From NCBI GenBank assembly GCA_034401795.1, contig CM067365.1, positions 11,789,797-11,853,796 of the forward strand: 64,000 nucleotides of DNA, written 5' to 3'. This document shows positions 12,540 to 23,424 of the stretch, piece after piece; position 1 is the stretch's first letter; each line of letters begins with the position of its first letter. Source of the DNA: Chaetoderma sp. LZ-2023a. Taxonomy: Eukaryota > Mollusca > Caudofoveata > Chaetodermatida > Chaetodermatidae. A program made the position numbers and the translations under genes. Below the pieces are notes generated by a model. That model searched no databases. It was given only the letters and a program-made list of their open reading frames with translations, and was not told the DNA's origin.

Positions 12540-13000
12540 ATGTCCCTGGTGAAATTACAATTTAATAAGATTATATTGAACGGTTTGAAACTAATTTGAA
12601 TATATGAGTATGGCTGCAGTGGAACCTTAAGATCAATCAGGATATGGCTTTGATGGACTTATTATTTAATAAACATTCTGTCGAGTATTTGGAAACTAAT
12701 TTAACTGGGCGTTGTTGCTGCTATAGGGAGCAACAGCATCCAGTCCAATTAGATTCAAAATATTCAACAGCTCATCTGTATAGTTACCGTGAAATTGTCG
12801 CTTCGTGGATGGAGCCCAACTAGGAATGAGCGGGACATAGCTAGAAATAGATCCCTCTGTTTCTCTGCTGAATCTAGAAATATATTTTGCAAATAACATG
12901 ATTCTCGAACCACCTTTACATTGACTCTTTGAATCAATTTCAAGGTAGCTAATACGCTGTTGAATATGGATGCAGTGGAACCTTAGTATGACTCAGGACA
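12540..13000 (-). mobile_element. MITE family A copies (degenerate)
   Basis: 12650-12895 has TTTAATAAACATTCTGTCGA, GGAAACTAATTTAACTGGGC, a GTTGCTGCTATAGGGAGCAAC hinge (read in two parts) and a GCTAGAAATAGATCC end. Shorter related pieces flank it at 12540-12640 and 12930-13000. Confidence 0.65.
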
Positions 13001-13164
13001 CTATAGTGGAGCCGGCTAGAAATCTGCTAACATTAGCATTGGTCCATGAGTCAGTTTTGTTCTAGTTCTAAACAAAATACTTGCATTGCGTTCCGCGCAC
13101 TAAAGTTGGCATTTTGTTATATTTTATCCACATTATCATGATTTTAAGTGACAATCCTAGTTGT

Positions 13165-13265
13165 TTCCATTGCTGCTGCTGCTGCTGTCGTTGTTGTTGT
13201 TGTTGTTGTTGTTGTTGGTGTTGGTGTTGTTGTTGTTGTTGCTGCTGCTGCTGTTTTGTTTTGTT
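13165..13265. repeat. Triplet tract (GCT)n-(GTT)n
   Basis: GCT units, then GTT, then GCT again; poly-Cys, poly-Val and poly-Ala frames through it are not genes. Confidence 0.93.
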
Positions 13266-13618
13266 TTATTGCTTTTCTCTCATCCATCTTTGTCATCACT
13301 TTTGGCGTCAGCTATGTCGCCAGCAATGTAGTTTCTGTTTCTCAAAGCGAGCGGCACAAGTATTATTATATGAATCACCACATCACATATACACCTCTTG
13401 CCGTCCTAATCAAGAAATTATCTATAACGTTTAAACTTGCCATGTTAATATATTTCACGACGTCATAGGTTCATTAGTAGTCAATGGTGTCTTAGCGTGC
13501 ACAAGCCAGAGATCATATTAACCAAGATACAAATCAAAATCAAAATGTTACCTTATCCATGGCGCCATGGGCTGGAGTTCAATGTAATACTATTAACCAT
13601 GAACTATGCTATTTGCAG

Positions 13619-13702
13619 AATCAGATAGGATGGCGGAAGCAGGCTAGGCGACTTCTTGTGTATTGCTCTGATGCAACCTTCCACTCAGCAGGGGATGGCC
13701 GG
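13619..13702 (+). CDS. Integrin beta exon 5
   Basis: Acceptor TATTTGCAG, donor GTATGTTG, phase 0 at both ends. The peptide has IGWRKQARRLLVYCSDATFHSAGDGR (given here in two known pieces: IGWR, the strand before the MIDAS Asp, and the SDA that supplies that Asp). The fourth MIDAS ligand is therefore kept. Confidence 0.93.
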
Positions 13703-13724
13703 GTATGTTGATATCATGTGCTTA

Positions 13725-14200
13725 ATAGTGGAGAATTAAGTGACAATATCCAATCTCTGGTTGGTGTTAAACAAGGTTGCGTTTTGAGTCCATTATTATT
13801 CAAGCCTTTCATTAGTGACGAAACAGACATATTCCTTTAGTGTGATCCAGTCACCTTACATGTTCCAGGACTCACACAGCGCTGCAAATGGCTCTAAACA
13901 ACACTCATGAATGGGACCTTATTGTGAATTTGTATACAACTAAGGTTATCATCTTTAACAGAATTGCTATGTTGAATTAAAGTCACTACTTTACATATAT
14001 CAATATTTTTGTTGAAAACGTTAAAGCCTGGTAGCATGAAAGGTGCGTGCAAGAAGTTTAGCGACCAAGCTTACAAAGCCCTCTTTAAAATCAAAACGAT
14101 AAATGTTAGCCATAACATTGTCTTGACGTGTAGTTATTCAACAGCTTACCGCGGCCTATTTTAATGTACTGTAGTGACGTTTGGTGTCAGTTGTACATGC
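13725..14200 (+). pseudogene. LINE reverse transcriptase fragment
   Basis: Bases 13755-13815 encode VGVKQGCVLSPLLF, the strongly conserved RT block. Coding-like sequence (TLQMALNNTHEW, then TTKVIIFNR) continues to about 13970, as expected after the YADD box, but the YADD box itself is missing, pointing to an internal deletion. It starts about 25 bases downstream of the exon 5 donor. Bases 14200-14540 have no clear content. Confidence 0.8.
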
Positions 14201-14549
14201 GCAGACCCAATGACAATAATTTTTATGACATCTGCGACAATACGCCTACTGGAAATGCCCTTACTTAAAATTGCTAAGTACATGGTAGGTGTGAGAAAAG
14301 TAAAACTAATGCCCCGGTTACGGTTGATCTAGGTCAATAGTTCATTTTGCCAGCTATTCTCCCGAATGCCATCAAATACTGGCTCTGAATGTTCTCCGTA
14401 GATCCATTTTCTTTAATAAAGACAGCTTATTTTGAGTCATATGAATGGTCAAGAAAGAATTGTTAATTTGTGTACCTGTATAAAATTACTTCTTTCATGT
14501 TAGATTGCGCCGCTTTCCTTGTTAAGAGACGCCTCAAGTGTTCCCCTCA

Positions 14550-14900
14550 GTCAATCACATGATATCATAATCAACTAAGCGACGTGTAGGATGGCATCAT
14601 AATCATTACGTCATGAGTGCTTCGATTTTGGTCGTCTTAAACGCTTAATAGTCCGACACCTTGTACAAATTGTTTGTCTTTACTATTTAATAAACATTCT
14701 ATGAAATATTTTGAAACTGCAAACAGTTGAATTAGTTTCAACATATTCACCAGCTTAACTGTAACGTTTTCTGAAAATGTATGGTCAGGGAGATCATGGA
14801 TCGTCGATGCGAACACGAGCGAGGTGTGGGTGGAGCATAGTTGGTGGAGCATAGCTAGAGATGGGCGAGGAATAGCTAAAGCTGGAAAGGTTCATTAACA
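14550..14900 (-). mobile_element. MITE family A copy (minus)
   Basis: From AATCACATGATATCATAATC to AAAGCTGGAAAGG. The palindromic core is deleted to GAAACTGCAAACAGTTGAATTAG. Confidence 0.75.
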
Positions 14901-15404
14901 CACTACGGGGACACTATCTGACAATGAACAGTTTGAATTCGTAATGCCCTTTTGCAAAGGTGACTGGGATACAGTGAATATTGCTATGAGTTTCGTAAAT
15001 ACTGTCACTCAAAAAGGAAAACGACTGTCACCCTTATTGGCAGACCCCTTAAACGCAACAATGATGTATATATTTGTATAAGTTGTTTTTCTTACGCCAT
15101 TCTATAGTTTTAGTTTATGATAGTCGCATCTATTATTTGGTAATGTGTTGTCTGTATTGGTCCTTGCAATATCCTGATGCTTGGAATAAAGAAACTGAAT
15201 ATGAATATGAAATTCACTACACGCTGAGTCATTTAGAGTCTCACTGAAACACATCCAATGCCCGCATAGCGTCATCGATAGGGTGAACACTAACGATTCT
15301 GTGCGTCAGGGGTGCAGCTAACACGTGCAATATTGCTGTGGTGGTCCCGAAGGGATGTCATCCTACCCAAGTGTGAATTCACCTGTCCAGAGTATCCATC
15401 TATC

Positions 15405-15785
15405 ATCTCACGCCATATGACGTCATAATCGGCTAAGCGGCATGTAGGATGTCGTCATAACCATTACGTCCCAAATGATTCTATGTGGCCCGTCTTTATC
15501 TGTTAATAGTCCGACACGCTGTATGAATAGTATATCTCTACTATTTAATAAACAGCCAGTCGAATATTTTGAAACGTATTTGACTGGGAGATGTTGTTGC
15601 TATTGGCAACGACAGAACCCAGTCATACAAATTTCAAAATATTCAACAGATTACCCGTATCGTGACCTCGATGTTGGGACTTTGCTAATTCATGGTTCAA
15701 AGTATATAAATCACAATGAATAATTATTCATGACGTCGTGATTATGACGTCATCTTAGACATCACGTAAATCTGCACATTTTCAA
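15405..15785 (-). mobile_element. MITE family A copy plus opposed right-end fragment
   Basis: 15412-15690 is a minus copy with core hinge GTTGTTGCTATTGGCAACGAC (two arms). It is followed at 15725-15780 by a plus-strand right-end piece with TATGACGTCATC. Bases 15786-16240 hold no gene. Confidence 0.7.
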
Positions 15786-16455
15786 ATTATGATGTCTCGC
15801 CAATTGTATGCACTGTGCGCTTATATCTGTGAGATTGATTTTGACTGTCTTTCAACTGTTTCATATAAATGTCTCAAAATAATGGTGACATGTAGACTTT
15901 AAGATGTACACCAAGCCATTGCCTTTTAAGTAGTTTTCAAATTAGTTAACTATATAGCATGATTCGTAACCTTAATCTTACGATCCTACATTGAGTGTTG
16001 TTTCTTACTGAGGTGTCAAATCATGACGTCAGTTACCTTGACGTCAGTATGATAATGAACGTATACTTGGCTGGCCGATTGAGCGTTTTGATTGATTGAT
16101 AGATGAAAACATCAACCACTTCCAGTCAAACTGTTGAGAAGATATATTCAACGGCCTGTGTCTGGCTTGAGGCACCTGAAGTGGGCGTTATGATAGGATA
16201 ACGAGGACCACTTTCTAGGTTATAACTACACTATAAGGAGCAGTAGTATCAAGCCGGCCAAAACAGCTTCTACAATTGTCATGAGAAATGGCCATTTACA
16301 GGTCGAGAGAAGATTATTTTTTAAATTTATAATCGGAATGACTGGCTCGCGAATCTTTTTTTGTTCTAAAATATAAAATTGAAATTTTCTTGAACAAATT
16401 TAAGCATTACAGAGTTAAATAAATATATTGATGTTGTGATTGTGTTTATTTTTAG

Positions 16456-16533
16456 ATGGCTGGTATTGTGCTTCCGAATGATGGAGATTGTCATCTGGAT
16501 TCTAGCGGCAGTTATCTAGCTGGCCTAAAACAG
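16456..16533 (+). CDS. Integrin beta exon 6
   Basis: Acceptor TTTATTTTTAG; the best donor is AAACAG|GTACTC at 16534, phase 0 at both ends. The peptide MAGIVLPNDGDCHLDSSG matches the conserved AGIVxPNDGxCH block. The last about nine codons (SYLAGLKQ) overlap the first unit of a minisatellite that continues into the intron. A weaker donor at GGCA|GTTATC would break phase with exon 7. Confidence 0.88.
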
Positions 16534-16960
16534 GTACTCGTGTAAATAACCTAGGAATAGTGCCAATTATCAAGCTAGCCTGGTACCGGTAATCTTGTAA
16601 ATCAAGCAATAGATAACGGCAATTATCAAGTTAACCTAGCACAGATACTCTTATGAACAGGTTATAAATAGTGCCAATTATCAAATTAGTCTAGTACCGA
16701 CACTCTTATGAACAAGCAATACATATTAGATAGCGCCAATAATCAAGCTAGCCTAGAACGCGTACTCTTATTAACAACCTGTAAATAGCGACAATTACCA
16801 AGATAGCCTAGTAGTGGTACTCTCGTAAACAAGCTATAACTTACGGCAATTATCAAGCTGGCCTAGTATAGGTACTCTTATGAACAAGCTATAAATAGCA
16901 ACAATTATCAACCTCGTCTAGTACAGGTCACTTTTTGTAAACAAGCTATACACAAATTAC
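16500..16960. repeat. About 57-bp minisatellite spanning an exon-intron junction
   Basis: Roughly eight diverged units of the form CAATTATCAAGCTAGCCTAG, then TACAGGTACTCTTATGAAC, then AAGCTATAAATAGTGC. The first unit includes the end of exon 6 and its splice donor; most later units keep a donor-like AGGTACTC or a variant. Confidence 0.88.
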
Positions 16961-17173
16961 ATATAATCTTGACAAGTATGACATCATGCAATGCACCCGA
17001 AAGTGAAATAGTTTGCTTTGAATGCCGTCATCACTATATCATTTACGAGGCATAAGCCATCGCCTTGTTATTGCCTCTGTACGTTTTGAAATCATTATCA
17101 TCTTTGTTGCCGAAAATCTCATTGATGCTAGAATTCCAGGTCCGTTTATTTTTTCATATTTGACTTCTAACAG

Positions 17174-17359
17174 GATTATCCTTCCGTGAGTCACACAGCA
17201 CAAAAAATCCATGAAGGAAAGATAAACGTGATCTTCGCTGTAGTGCCAGCAAAGGTGATGCTATATAAACTGTTGAGTAAATGGATTGAAGGATCCGCTG
17301 TCGGGACTCTATCAAAGGAATCAGCAAGTATACTTAACCTCGTCACCAGCAATTATGAG
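17174..17359 (+). CDS. Integrin beta exon 7
   Basis: Acceptor TTCTAACAG, donor GTGAGA, 62 codons, phase 0 at both ends. The peptide begins DYPSVSHTAQKI and contains INVIFAVV, then SAVGTLSKESASILNLV. This matches the last strands and helix of the beta-I domain (DYPS...I-FAV...GTLS-x-S-x-N-V). Confidence 0.95.
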
Positions 17360-17414
17360 GTGAGACTTAGTTATTACATGTGGCCAATTCTAAGACTGGT
17401 ATAGTTTTATGCAA

Positions 17415-17520
17415 CGGAGGAATCCAGTCAATCATGTGATGTCATAATCAACTAAGTCACATGTAGGCTGCCGGTATAATCAATTATGGCGCGAATGATT
17501 TGATATAGTCTGTCATAAAC
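17415..17520 (-). mobile_element. MITE family A end fragment
   Basis: AATCATGTGATGTCATAATC, AACTAAGTCACATGTAGG and TTGATATAGTCTGTC mark the right end of a minus copy. Confidence 0.6.
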
Positions 17521-17524
17521 GCTT

Positions 17525-18545
17525 CCCCGATAACAATACTACGTTGGTCCAATGTATTTTGTAACATTTGCCCAATGTTGGCTGTCTATGCTGGCCCAAT
17601 GTCATTCTGCTCATTGGTCTAACGTTGGCCCAACATGTTGGGCCAACGCATCCTCCCAACATTGGCCCAACGCATCCACCCAACGTTGGCTCAACATACG
17701 TCACATAACATTGGGCAAAGACTGATTGTCTAGATTGGTCTAACATTAATTTTAAAAAATATTAAAAAAATCTTATTAGAATTTATTTTAATATGTGCAA
17801 TATATTTAGCACATTGGCGAAGTGAAGGGAACATTTAAAGAAATGTGCCAAACCTGTTTGCCAGGTACCATGTCGAACCAACGAATTGGTTTTCACCGTA
17901 TTTCATAGTAATACTGTTCATAACAAATTGACATTATTCATAGGAAATTGCCAAATTCCTATGATGGTTGTCACAATACATATTGAAATTATATTACAGG
18001 ATAGGAGTATTTAGAGGGGAGATAATATTTAGACCACTTACTTGCTTTCAGATGAAGGACTGCTTAATAAAGAATAAGCTCCATCGTGTTATTGCTACAT
18101 ACACCTAACGTAATCTATTAAATAATAGGCTATCGAGTTGCTGAGTTATCTTCCTTGAAATGAAGATTTTGTTTAAATGCTATCATCCAAATTAATTAGC
18201 AAATAGGCCTAAACAGACTTACAGATCTTAGTTACAAACAATAGGCCGGTAGCCTAAGGATTGCCCTAATGTGTATACATATTATTATATACAATGACTT
18301 TAAGGTGTTGGCCCAACAACTCCAACCCAACTGTTGTTATATCAAGAGTGGGCCAACGCAAATGTATATCATCATTAAATACATTAGCAACATTTATAAT
18401 ATACGTTGGCTATATGTGGTTGGGCCAACGTTGGTCCAACCACCGTTGCCCAACTGCAATTTTGCCACTGTTATGCCAACGTTGGCGCAACACTTTGTTG
18501 CCAATGGCAACGGTGCCAACCAATTGCCATCGTTGGCCCAATGCC
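17525..18545. mobile_element. Possible DNA transposon with palindrome-rich ends
   Basis: Two blocks, 17525-17735 and 18303-18545, are built of overlapping palindromic motifs such as GTTGGCCCAAC and CCAACGTTGG. They bracket about 560 bases of unrelated AT-rich sequence. The layout suggests one non-autonomous element with repeat-rich ends, but no clean end or target duplication was seen. Frames through the blocks are not genes. Confidence 0.5.
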
Positions 18546-19100
18546 CGCACTTATCTACGTCATTCATGACGTCATCGATTAGGATGTCCTTCTATACGTC
18601 ACGTAATTGATTATGACGTCATATTATGGATGGATAATGTGGAAAGGTGAATTTTGTGTTTTTGCTAATTACTAAGCATTCTGTTGAATATTTTAAAGCT
18701 AATTTGACTGGGTGCTGAACATTGCTGCCATTAGCAGCAACAGCACCCAGTCTTGTTTTAGACGTATTTTATTGTCAATTAACAACAATTGGATTGAGTC
18801 ACATGTCAAACTGACGTAGATTCGACTCTTTCCATAAAATACTATAAAATGTGATATGTTATAATTTTACATAGTAATTTTTACAGTAAAATGCAATTGG
18901 ATATTTACATATATACATTAACATTATTTATGCTACATATTACGAATAGTGAGACTAAATTAGTTTCAAAATATTCAACAGCTAAACTGTATAGTTTTCT
19001 GGAAATTGAGATTCAGGGAGTGCAGGGACTGATCGATCCCAACACGGACAAAGCCTGTTTCGAGTTTATCTAGAGATGGAGGGGGCATAGCTAAAACTGG
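18545..19100. mobile_element. MITE family A copies, one interrupted
   Basis: 18545-18645 is a plus right end finishing TGGATAATGTGGAAAGG. 18675-19095 is a minus copy with core hinge GCTGCCATTAGCAGC, interrupted at about 18755-18950 by some 200 bases of unrelated AT-rich DNA, then resuming at AAATTAGTTTCAAAATATTC. Confidence 0.7.
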
Positions 19101-19194
19101 ATTCCTCCGTATCCTGAATATTGTAAAATTAACAGGCCATGAAAACTTCGGCTTAATCCATCCATGGATAAATGTGTCTATTTTTGAACACTTA

Positions 19195-19345
19195 CCACGG
19201 GAATGACTCTCTCGCTCATCGAGCTACGGAGCCAGTCATTCCAGCGGTAGATTTTCAAGAATTGTCTTCACTTGTCTTGCAAAGAGACATTCCTCAAGAC
19301 CACTGCACAGGCCGGTTTTGGCTGGTATCACCATAAAAGGGTTAA
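19195..19345. repeat. Foldback repeat family B copy
   Basis: Contains GGGAATGACTCTCTCGCTC, AGCCAGTCATTCCAGC, ACATTCCTCAAGACCACTGC and AGGCCGGTTTTGGCTGG. Related copies lie near 1450, 16250-16350, 26710-26830 and 27050-27225. Confidence 0.6.
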
Positions 19346-19654
19346 TAAATTATAATACCGTGCCTATGTGTTTACTTTGAAATTGATATTGCATGCCATG
19401 ATTACGATATTACTATGTTGAACCGGCATACCACGTGATGTACAAAGGCGGGAGTGCGGGCGTAAGATCATGAGTGAGCGTGAACGCGTGGGCAGGAGCA
19501 AGTGAACTGTAACTGATTAGTTTGACAGAGGACCGCTGCGTATCTGTATTTCTCTACTATACGTGTCCAATGGCGATTTTGTTGGACAATTCAACCAGAA
19601 TATTGTTTTATGCTAAGTATTTGAACCCGAAAGACAAAATACGAAAATTCGTTT

Positions 19655-19770
19655 ATTGTTTAATATATATCGTTTTGAATATTCTGAAACTAATTTGACA
19701 GGAAGCTGTTGCTGTCTATGGCAGCAACATGTTCTTGTCAAATGTGTTTCAAAATATTCAACCGTTAACC
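19655..19770. mobile_element. MITE family A palindromic core only
   Basis: TTTTGAATATTCTGAAACTA, TTTGACAGGAAGCTGTTGCT and TATGGCAGCAAC then TTTCAAAATATTCAAC; only the core survives. Confidence 0.7.
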
Positions 19771-19955
19771 TCTCCGTTTGTTGCGAAATTGAGAAACTGG
19801 GACTCTCGAGTTCAAATGGTTAATAAATATGCTGTAGGTATGCCAACATTAGCTAGCAACAGCTTCCAGTACAGTACCTTTACGTCAGACTATTAAAAAG
19901 AGTATTTACTGAATCGTAGTACAATTTGTCTGTATCTTCCTTCATTTTCTCGTAG

Positions 19956-20035
19956 AAAATCTCATCACGAATCGAATTGGGAACTGAGAGTGACGATGAG
20001 GATATTTATGTCTCTTTTCGATCCGAATGTTTAGG
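19956..20035 (+). CDS. Integrin beta exon 8
   Basis: Acceptor TTTTCTCGTAG, donor GTAAGTAG. The peptide begins KISSRIELGTESDDED and ends near RSECLG, matching the KIRS-x-VEL start of the region that leads back into the hybrid domain, with its conserved Cys. The exon ends two bases into a codon. Confidence 0.88.
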
Positions 20036-20127
20036 GTAAGTAGATCATATATGTCCATCATGTGTAGGTTGGTAATACAGTGAAGGTGGCCAAGCAAAGA
20101 TGATCTATGTTTGGTCATGTTCTCTGA

Positions 20128-20260
20128 ATGCCAAAGGGAACACATGCACAGAAGGCATTGCGTTTTTCATCATCATCATCATCGGCATCATCATCATCAT
20201 CATCACCATCATCACCACCACTACCACCATCACCACCAGCACCACCATCATCATCATCAT

Positions 20261-20301
<41 letters not shown>

Positions 20302-20486
20302 CTATAATCATCACCATCATCATCATCACCACCACCACCACCAGCATCATCACCATCATCATCACCACCACCATAACCAATGCCAAAAGGAACACATGCA
20401 CAGAAGGCATTGCGATTTTCATCATAATCATCAACACCATCATCAATATCATTACCACGACTATCACCACCACCAACATCATCATC

Positions 20487-20518
<32 letters not shown>

Positions 20519-20545
20519 AATCATCATCATCATCATCATCACCGG
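20128..20545. repeat. (CAT)n array with duplicated 40-bp insert
   Basis: CAT/CAC triplets interrupted once. A segment with GGAACACATGCACAGAAGGC and flanks precedes the array (about 20130-20165) and recurs at about 20378-20418. Poly-His, poly-Met, poly-Ile and poly-Asp frames are artefacts. A C16-type homopolymer region follows at about 20605-20632. Confidence 0.9.
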
Positions 20546-20689
20546 TGTAGTTCGGATCTAAGCTGGGTACGCGCCGCCCGTCCTGGATTCGTTTCACAAA
20601 CACGCCCCCCCCTCCCCCCCCCCCCCCCCTCACCCCCGGGTAGAGCTATAAGCGTATATGAGCCTATGAGAGAGATCTCGTCGTAAAAA

Positions 20690-22530
20690 CGTCGTAAAAA
20701 CGACTAAATTCGTTAAAACACATTGACAGAGCACGTATGTCACGTCCAAGATAGGATAGCACTTTTAGTGCACCGAGTAGGTACAATGTAATCCTTTATA
20801 ATTGCTTGTTCCCGACCAGTTCGTCAAGACCAGAATTCGACGGGCTTTCCAAATCCGTAAACCATTTCAAAATGGCTGAGTTATCCACGGAAAACACCTT
20901 TGATTATCTTCAAAATATTGACGTCGCGCTAACAGTGACGTATCAATTTCAGTAACACGATAGCCCGTCCTTAAGAATGGCTACCGACTATTCAAGTAAC
21001 TGTACTTAACATCTTTAATTATTCCGTTAATTACAACTTTAATGATTATACTTTATCTTTGTAAATGGTCCCGGTGACTAAGAGGAACCGTAACTGTCTT
21101 AGGACCGCTAGTTATAATTTCTTTATCTGTTTATAGTTATTCTTATTATACTGTAAGGTGTTTTTACTAATCGCACCGTAGTAGGTCCAACAACCTGTAT
21201 TATTCTGATCATTTCACATTGTATTACTTGTACTGTTTAGTTTATATATGGCGAGCAGCCATCCGTTCATACGTTTTGTTTATTTGTAGAAAACGTAGGA
21301 CTGCAGTGCACGTAGGAAACACTATACAGCAACATTTATATATGCATCACTTTCTCCAGCCACCAACAATTTTTCACTGAGATCGCTGTCCGTGCTATAA
21401 CTTTGTTTAGGCCGGCATGCTACCGACTAAGAGCCTGTCTATTTAGCTCAATAGGATAGGTTTAATATAACTAGAGACAATTTCTTCATCAAGAGACACA
21501 TAGTGTACGCCTCTTTTCCGGTAGTTGCGATAATTTAACCCCGCACTCCGGCAAGGTTGTGTAAAATTGGCCAACATACCTATTTGGCCTCATGTTTATA
21601 AGTTATTGGCTCTCTTCATGTTCCACTAAGCAGTATGGCTTCTTAATTGTTTGGATGTCCCTATCCACACCATAGACTGATCCGACCCTGGGAAACTATT
21701 GGGGTTTCCGAGCAGTGATAGCCAGGGTGTGGTGTCACACACACACACACACCACCCGTGTATCTTCTGATACCTAGTAGTTAATTAACCTTGCCAATGT
21801 AGGAAGCACTGTGAAAACATATTATAATTACTAATTTCTTTCTCATCTTTTAGTTGTCTCCCCCGCACCGCAGTGCATAACTGGGCAATTTGCGTTTAAA
21901 CCTAACATCAGGCTAAAAGGTTAGCTCCATAGGACCTGGTGACGGGCGAGATACGCATCCCCACCGAATTCTGTAAGAATGTCTGGTCAAGATGTTAGGA
22001 TCTGCCACGCCCTCACGGGAAGGACATTCACGGTGGGTATTCGTCTCTCTTACCCCACCATAACAATAGATCAGTTGCCTAAACTTGCTTTTGTGAAAAG
22101 TAACCATTGTCCTGTGACGTTTTATGTGGTTGTCACTATGGCTTGTATTTTCGTATGCTCATTTTTATCTAGCAAATTTGACAGTCTGTTTTAGGTAAAT
22201 TAATTGTATAGACTTATTTAGGTTAGGTCACCAATCAAATATTGTAAGTCCATAGATCACGAAATTGCTATGGAGAGGCATACCGGTGACACAAACTCAT
22301 GGGCTGATACTGTTGTGTTTAATGTCCGCGGCGATGGTCGCACGGACCCACCGGTATGATTGAGTTCCACCGGCCTTAGGAGCCGGTCTTTGTTACCCAT
22401 AGGGCAGTGCCGCACGGGATCCGTAACCCCGAGACCGGGAGATAGCCAGCGTCATCACTCGTCGTGTACATGCGATGTGGCGACCCGACACCAGACACCG
22501 GAACGGCCCGACGCTACCCCGCGAGCTACA
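20690..22530. other. Intron 8 segment without recognised genes
   Basis: Ordinary AT-rich sequence with a short (CA)n at about 21735-21755. From 22245 to 22525 it becomes visibly GC-rich, with a small hairpin (GTCCG ... CGGAC, about 22323-22346). No reading frame or RNA gene could be supported there. Confidence 0.5.
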
Positions 22531-22638
22531 CCACCAGCAGCATCATCACCATCATCATCACCCCCACCACCATCATCACCATCATCGTCATCATCATCAT
22601 CATCACAATCACGAACTCCACCAACAGCATCATCCCCG

Positions 22639-22680
<42 letters not shown>

Positions 22681-22960
22681 CCACCACCATCATCACCATC
22701 ATCGTAATCATCATCATCATCACCATCACAAACTCCACCAACAACATCATCATCATCATCATCATCATCATCACCGTCATCATCATCATCATCATCATCA
22801 TCACCATCATCATCATCTTCATCGTCGTCATCATCATCATCACCATCACGAACTCCACCAACAGCACCATCACCGTCATCATCATCATCATCATTATCAA
22901 CATCATCATCACCGTCATCATCAACATCATCATCACCGTCATCATCATCATCACCATTAC

Positions 22961-22994
<34 letters not shown>

Positions 22995-23093
22995 GCCACC
23001 ATCACGACCACCAGCATCATCATCATCATCATCATCATATCATCATCATCATTGTCATCATTATCATCATCATCACCATCATCCCCATCATCA
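22530..23093. repeat. (CAT)n array left of the Penelope-like element
   Basis: About 560 bases of CAT/CAC triplets, with an inner motif (ACGAACTCCACCAACAGCA and variants) recurring about every 120 bases, at 22612, 22728 and 22848. The array ends at TCATCATG, where element sequence starts. Confidence 0.93.
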
Positions 23094-23094
23094 T

Positions 23095-23353
23095 GTTTAG
23101 TACCATGCGTTCAAAATTTCCAAAGGCTAAAGTTCACTTTGCCAAACTAAATTATTCGAAGCACCTGACTACAACCCAGAAACGAAACATACAATTCGTT
23201 AACAGCCGTGTAGAGGCCTTAAGGGCCAAGGTCCCTATCCTGCCCAGCCTCCCCGTGTCTGAATTTCAGGTGGTTGAGGACAACATCCACTGGACTGAGT
23301 GCACTGCAAATAGGATGTATAATAGTTGGTTATCGAACCTTAATTTAAACTAA
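23095..23353 (+). CDS. Penelope-like element N-terminal segment
   Basis: An 86-residue open frame (from MFSTMRSKFPKAKVHF to WLSNLNLN) follows directly on the CAT array, whose poly-His frame is in phase with it. It ends at 23353. The next frame is open from 23344, so the two overlap by about ten bases, in different frames. It is probably the N-terminal part of the element's protein, separated from the RT frame by a one-base shift; a small separate protein is the alternative. Confidence 0.6.
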
Positions 23354-23424
23354 CTACGGGTCAGGGTACTAACCACCCAGAAATTGGCCTAGGTGGTAAT
23401 ATCATTAACCTAACTGGTTCTACA

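Noticed and set aside
20100-20690. Poly-His, poly-Asp, poly-Met and poly-Ile open frames of up to 190 codons
   Set aside because: They are translations of the (CAT)n array in different frames, with no other coding signal.
22464-23093. Long His-rich and Ile-rich frames before the Penelope-like gene
   Set aside because: Microsatellite translation; only the part after 23094 looks like protein.
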